The notes under the pieces: model-generated
Seen by the model: the letters and a program-made list of their open reading frames with translations, nothing else
The model's database searches: none
What the model was told of the DNA's origin: nothing
In this document: positions 59,779 to 64,000 of the stretch, in pieces
Layout: every line of letters begins with the position of its first letter
Numbering within the stretch: the stretch's first letter is position 1
Assembly: GCA_902801325.1 (NCBI GenBank)
Contig: CADCHQ010000016.1
Span: forward strand, 1-64,000
Source: an uncultured Bacteroidales bacterium
GTDB lineage: Bacteria; Bacteroidota; Bacteroidia; Bacteroidales; Bacteroidaceae
Direction: 5' to 3'
DNA: 64,000 nucleotides
Program-made: the position numbers and the translations under genes

Positions 59779-62319
59779 ATGATGAAAAAGAATTTTCTGA
59801 CCCTACTCTTAACGTTATTTTTCGGGATGAGTATCGAAGCTGAGGACTTCAAAAGCAACGTAGTAGCTCAGGAAGGTGCCTGGTGCTGGTTTGCCGACCC
59901 TCGTGCCACGCATTACGAGAACGCGGACGGAACGATCAATGCCTCCTACATTGGATACATCGACATTCACGGTAATGTCTGTGCCACACAGTACGACTGG
60001 CTCACGGGGCGGAAGACCGATGTCCTGGTTCGTTCATTCTTCCAACCCGACGACCACAATAACCCAACCTTCATCGTCCTGCCCGACGAACGCGTGATGA
60101 TATTCTATACACGCCACACCGACGAAGCCAAGATTTGGTATCGCATCAGCCGGCAACCTGGCGACATCACGGCTTTGGGCGAAGAGAAGTATCTGGCGAC
60201 AGCCAACAACACGACATACCCCTCGCCCTTCATCCTGTCGGATGACCCCAACCACATCTACCTGTGTTGGCGAGGCATCAGTTGGCATCCCACCATTGCC
60301 CGACTGACTATGCCTGACGAGAATGATAATTGCAAGTTCGACTTCGGACCTAAGCAGATTGTGCAATCAACGGGTGCTCGTCCGTATGCAAAATACCAGT
60401 CGAACGGCAAAGACAAGATTTATCTGGCCTACACAACTGGACACCCCGACAATGAGATGCCCGACTGGCTTTACTTCAACGTAATCGATATCAACAAAGG
60501 CAAAGGTCCCATCCTGCGCGACCTTGCAGGCAAGCAACTGAGCGTCATCCAGAACGGAGTCTTCAATGTTAATAAGACCGACAGCTATGCCTCCAGCTAT
60601 CCCTTGACGATAGTCGATAATTCGGCCAACATCCGCAATTGGGTGTGGCAGATAGCACTCGATAAGGACGAACGACCCGTAATTGCCTATCCCCACATCG
60701 ATAATGCCAAGACCAGTCACGTCTATTGGTATGCACGATGGACTGGAAATGAGTGGCGACGCACATGGGTGCAGTATGCCGGACATGCCTTCCATCAGAA
60801 CTGGAACTCCACCGAACGATGCTACTCGGGCGGAATGGCTCTCGACCCCGATAATATTAACGACCTATACCTGTCTATTCCCACAAAGAATGGAGCATAT
60901 AATAAAGATGGTGTGTACGAGATTTGGAAGTACACCATAGACGACGAAGGAAAGGTTGCCGCATCGGAACAAATAACCAAGGACTCGCCAAAGAACAACG
61001 CCCGACCCTTCATCCTACCGGGTTCGAAGAAGAGCAAACTGAGACTCGCATGGATGCAGGGCGACTATTACTATTGGATGGTAAACAAGAACTATCCAAA
61101 GGGTTATCCAACCAGCATCTTGTGCGACAATGAGTGGGAAGAGAAGATTTCACTCACGAGCAACGAACCAGACGGTTCTAGACAAATACGCACAACGGTT
61201 CACCTGGCATTCATCCTCAATCAAGACAAATATGAGGGGACGCTGTTCTCCATTGGCGATGACGACAACTTCGTTTATCGCATCAATGCAACAACCAAAC
61301 GACCCGAAGTGTACTCCCACGGCAATGTCTATACAAGCCAGAACGCGCTCTACACCAGCGACAACTGGGCAAACGCATCATCAGGCACGAATGGCGACAA
61401 CCACCCAACCAAGCTGAAGAAGGTGCAAATCACCATCACTTATGACAATCATCGCCTCATCATCTATCGTAATGGATTGGTTGATCAGGTTATATTCGAC
61501 ATTTGCGACACCTTTGAAGGAACGCTCACAACCGAAGGTAAGGACTATCCGCACACTTGTGCAGTACATGAGATGTATACCTATCATTGCTTTACCCCAC
61601 AGGAAGTGAAGGCGTTGGTCGACCAAACCGTTATCACAAACCCTAATCTCCCCTCGGAGTTGACAAATGGCGACTTCGAGGCCAGCTATTCCGCACAGGA
61701 AGGCAGTGGCGTGAAAAGCGACCGTGCCATCTATGTGCCAGAAGGTTGGACAGTGGAACGTACTGCGCCAAACGAGTACGACCTGACGGCCTTGAAGTCA
61801 GGCGACCCCTTCTTCGACCAGTTCTTCAACAACCTGCCCAAGCCCAGCAATGACAGCAAACAAACGTATTGGATTCGCCAAAACTGGGGAACGCCTACAC
61901 TGACCTTGAGTCAGGAGCTGCGCCTTCCCGATGGTGAGTACACGCTGACATGCGACCTATGGAAGAGCGGATTGGGTGGAGACGCCTTCGTGTCTGTTGC
62001 CACAGAGGGTGGAACAACCATTACCTCTCCCTCGTTGGCAAACAAGACAGAGTGGCAACAAGTAAGCATGGAGTTCCAAAGCGATGGAAAAGCCTCAACT
62101 ACCATTCGTCTGACAGCTATGCATAACTCCGACGGATCAGAGAAGATAATCGGTTTCGACAACGTGGTCTTAACCCGCAAGGTGGAAGATGGCTTACACG
62201 CAATAAATAGCGATTCCATCGAAAAAAATCGCATCTATGACCTGCAGGGAAGACGCATGCACGCAAGTCCTGCACATGGATTGTACATCATTAATGACAA
62301 AATAATTCTTAAACGATGA
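59779..62319 (+). CDS. exported BNR_4-family protein with lectin-like and CBM-like modules
   Basis: An 846-aa exported protein. Signal peptide KNFLTLLLTLFFGMSIEA. An N-terminal seven-bladed propeller of the BNR_4 type (about 25-440) with GAWCWFADPRATHY, NNPTFIVLPDERVMIFYTRH and ARPFILPGSKKSKLRLAWMQ. A concanavalin-A-like module (about 450-615), a carbohydrate-binding-type sandwich (about 620-800), and the tail YDLQGRRMHASPAHGLYIIN. BNR_4 proteins include some polysaccharide lyases and glycan-active enzymes, but I cannot assign an activity. It overlaps the GH29 gene by 4 bp, so the two act on related glycans. Confidence 0.82.
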   Translation: MMKKNFLTLLLTLFFGMSIEAEDFKSNVVAQEGAWCWFADPRATHYENADGTINASYIGYIDIHGNVCATQYDWLTGRKTDVLVRSFFQPDDHNNPTFIVLPDERVMIFYTRHTDEAKIWYRISRQPGDITALGEEKYLATANNTTYPSPFILSDDPNHIYLCWRGISWHPTIARLTMPDENDNCKFDFGPKQIVQSTGARPYAKYQSNGKDKIYLAYTTGHPDNEMPDWLYFNVIDINKGKGPILRDLAGKQLSVIQNGVFNVNKTDSYASSYPLTIVDNSANIRNWVWQIALDKDERPVIAYPHIDNAKTSHVYWYARWTGNEWRRTWVQYAGHAFHQNWNSTERCYSGGMALDPDNINDLYLSIPTKNGAYNKDGVYEIWKYTIDDEGKVAASEQITKDSPKNNARPFILPGSKKSKLRLAWMQGDYYYWMVNKNYPKGYPTSILCDNEWEEKISLTSNEPDGSRQIRTTVHLAFILNQDKYEGTLFSIGDDDNFVYRINATTKRPEVYSHGNVYTSQNALYTSDNWANASSGTNGDNHPTKLKKVQITITYDNHRLIIYRNGLVDQVIFDICDTFEGTLTTEGKDYPHTCAVHEMYTYHCFTPQEVKALVDQTVITNPNLPSELTNGDFEASYSAQEGSGVKSDRAIYVPEGWTVERTAPNEYDLTALKSGDPFFDQFFNNLPKPSNDSKQTYWIRQNWGTPTLTLSQELRLPDGEYTLTCDLWKSGLGGDAFVSVATEGGTTITSPSLANKTEWQQVSMEFQSDGKASTTIRLTAMHNSDGSEKIIGFDNVVLTRKVEDGLHAINSDSIEKNRIYDLQGRRMHASPAHGLYIINDKIILKR

Positions 62320-63884
62320 GACGCACCACACTTCTCGCCCTGACAATCGCCTTCGCAGTTAGTCTCCAGGCACAAAACAACGTTCCCGTGGAAACGGGCA
62401 GTTACGAACCTACATGGGAAAGCCTCTCACAATGGGAGTGCCCCGAGTGGTATCGCGATGCCAAATTTGGTATCTGGGCGCACTGGGGCCCACAGTGTCA
62501 GGCCGAGTCGGGCGACTGGTACGGACGTGGCATGTACCAAAAGAACAGCTGGCAACACAAATATCATGTCGAACATTTCGGCGACCCCGCACAATACGGA
62601 CTGAAGGAACTCTGTCGCGACTGGAAGGCAGAGGAGTGGAACCCCGACGAACTGGTACGCTTGTACAAAGACGCCGGAGCACAGTTCTTCATGACACTGG
62701 GGCAGCACCACGACAACTTCGACCTTTGGGATTCGCCCTATCAGGAATGGAACGCCACGCGCATCGGGCCGAAGAAGGACATCGTCAAGGGCTGGGCCGA
62801 GGCATGCAGGAAATACAAACTTCCCTTCGGTATATCCATGCACGGTAGCCACACCTGGACATGGCTCGAGGAGTCGCAACAGTATGACGGAAACCTCACA
62901 AAAGCCGACGGAAAAGGTCAGTGGTGGGAGGGACTCGACCCACAAGAGCTCTATGCCCAGCGCCATCCCATGAGCGAGGGCGACGCCCACGGCAGCGGCA
63001 AGCAGTGGGACTGGGGCAACGGTGCCGCCCTACCCTCACAGGCCTACATGCAAAAGTTCCAGAACCGCGTGCTGCAGGCCATCAACACCTTCAACCCCGA
63101 CGTGCTCTACTTCGACGACACCGTGCTCCCCTTCTATGGTTGCAACGACCAGATTGGACTCAACATCCTGGCCCACTACTACAACCACAGCGCCAACCGG
63201 CATCGGGGCAAAACCCAAGTGGTGGCCACAGGCAAGGTGATGAAGGACTGGCACAAACAGGCCCTGATGTGGGATGTGGAACGTGGCATCCCCGACCGCT
63301 GTCAGCCCCTGCCCTGGCAGACTTGCACCTGCATCGGCTCGTGGCACTATGACCGAGGCATCTACAACCGAAACGGGTATAAGTCGGCAGCAACCGTCAT
63401 TCGCATGTTGGTCGATGTAGTTTCAAAGAACGGCACGCTGTTGCTCTCCATCCCCGTTCGTGCCAATGGAACCATTGATGAAAAGGAACGTGCCATCGTC
63501 AACGACATCAAAGCTTGGATGGACATCAACAAGCAGAGCATCTACGGAACTCGTCCTTGGAAGACCTTTGGCGAAGGTCCTTTGGCAGAATCCAGCAATC
63601 CACTTAACGCACAAGGCTTCAACGAGGGCTTCAAGTACTCGGCTCAGGACGTCCGCTATGTGCAGAAAGGCAAGAACCACATCTATGCCACCATCATGAT
63701 GTGGCCAAAGGCTGGTGATTTCACACTGAAGGCTCTGAAAGATGAATGGGTAAAAGGTGTACGTCTGCTAGGGTATGGCAAACTGAAGTTCCGCCAAAGT
63801 GGCGAGGGACTTGTTGTTACACTCCCTGCCAAACATCCTAACGAGATTGCTCCTGTCATCGAAATCAGATACGCACACAAATAA
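62316..63884 (+). CDS. alpha-L-fucosidase, glycoside hydrolase family 29
   Basis: Releases terminal L-fucose from glycans. A 522-aa exported protein (signal RRTTLLALTIAFAVSLQA) with the GH29 catalytic barrel: PEWYRDAKFGIWAHWGPQ, GAQFFMTLGQHHDNFDLWDS, FGISMHGSHTW, and the nucleophile strand DVLYFDDTVLP (Asp267, in the usual WFDG position). The family's conserved SKNGTLLLSIPV block and a C-terminal beta-sandwich follow. An aspect to note is the FDD in place of FDG/FDA. It is translationally coupled to the BNR_4 protein, so a fucosylated plant or host glycan is the likely target. Confidence 0.92.
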   Translation: MRRTTLLALTIAFAVSLQAQNNVPVETGSYEPTWESLSQWECPEWYRDAKFGIWAHWGPQCQAESGDWYGRGMYQKNSWQHKYHVEHFGDPAQYGLKELCRDWKAEEWNPDELVRLYKDAGAQFFMTLGQHHDNFDLWDSPYQEWNATRIGPKKDIVKGWAEACRKYKLPFGISMHGSHTWTWLEESQQYDGNLTKADGKGQWWEGLDPQELYAQRHPMSEGDAHGSGKQWDWGNGAALPSQAYMQKFQNRVLQAINTFNPDVLYFDDTVLPFYGCNDQIGLNILAHYYNHSANRHRGKTQVVATGKVMKDWHKQALMWDVERGIPDRCQPLPWQTCTCIGSWHYDRGIYNRNGYKSAATVIRMLVDVVSKNGTLLLSIPVRANGTIDEKERAIVNDIKAWMDINKQSIYGTRPWKTFGEGPLAESSNPLNAQGFNEGFKYSAQDVRYVQKGKNHIYATIMMWPKAGDFTLKALKDEWVKGVRLLGYGKLKFRQSGEGLVVTLPAKHPNEIAPVIEIRYAHK

Positions 63885-63946
63885 CAAACCGATAGATAAC
63901 GTTTGTGCACTGATATGTCTATAACTGCATCACTGCACAAAACCTG

Positions 63947-64000
63947 CTATTTCAACGCCTCTTGCATTCTCCCAACCTCGCTCTCAAAGTGTTTGTTGAA
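63947..64000 (-). CDS. possible C-terminal end of a minus-strand gene (partial)
   Basis: On the minus strand the last 54 bases read in one open frame, FNKHFESEVGRMQEALK then TAG at 63947-63949. It looks like the amphipathic C-terminus of a protein, in convergent position with the fucosidase. It is too short to identify and may be chance. Confidence 0.35.
   Translation of the reverse strand, partial: FNKHFESEVGRMQEALK

Overview
The window is a chromosomal segment of a Bacteroidales bacterium, most likely a Prevotella-type organism. This rests on the 16S rRNA 5' end at the left edge, the recurrent Bacteroidetes promoter signature (TTTG, about 19-20 bp, TAnnTTTG) on both strands, the order of the division/cell-wall cluster, Prevotella-style surface proteins (dockerin-like C-termini, InlB repeats, PCMD and calycin-like modules, YDLxGRR-type C-terminal tails) and a glycine-lipid synthesis pair. 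I see no phage, integrase, transposase, CRISPR array or plasmid gene; most of the protein-coding content is core chromosome.

Layout. 1-86 is the start of a 16S gene running leftward, with its promoter at 286-316. 455-5283 (+) holds sppA-lpxK-punA-thiL. 5709-6425 (+) is a small exported DUF4369-like protein. 6494-10097 (-) has two tandem sodium:neurotransmitter-symporter paralogues translationally coupled to a helix-hairpin-helix protein. 10174-14288 holds vanZ-like, CYTH, a 47-residue membrane protein missed by simple ORF calling, prfB and an acyl-CoA synthetase. 14961-19366 (-) is the dut-TPR-DUF4292 lipoprotein-EnvC-like operon. 19566-22976 (+) holds dgt, then an ECF sigma factor with two downstream partner genes. 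23029-25198 (-) is a glycine-lipid acyltransferase pair with a secreted partner. 25636-26742 (-) is a membrane-bound AraC-type regulator. 26834-31765 (-) is a group of four exported proteins. 32396-47199 (+) is the complete division and cell-wall cluster from rsmH to ftsZ. Then follow recO, tRNA-Glu-rpsT, gyrB-bcp, DUF3109-ung-gpmI, an MG2-type exported protein, resB-ccsA, and a BNR-repeat protein coupled to a GH29 fucosidase.

The most unusual content is between the genes. Six long intergenic regions (5294-5491, 14509-14720, 25406-25635, 32019-32106, 48889-49042, 57854-57963) hold degenerate tandem arrays with a period of about 22 bp, about two helical turns. The units share a core close to ATAGGTTCGATGG, or a TTGnnCAA-type variant, usually near-palindromic. 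The period is kept even where the unit sequence changes completely (25494-25520). One array appears to have its own promoter and a strong hairpin. I know of no named element that explains them, and they are my main candidate for an undescribed system.

Other non-coding signals are REP-like GGGAGGG palindromes that supply a ribosome binding site and part of a signal peptide to the EnvC-like gene, a 7-bp repeat tract inside a putative anti-sigma gene, a very AT-rich tract upstream of gyrB flanked by TTGTCACAA iterons, and a 16-bp palindrome centred between two promoter boxes. All periods and spacings were counted by eye from the sequence; no database search was possible.
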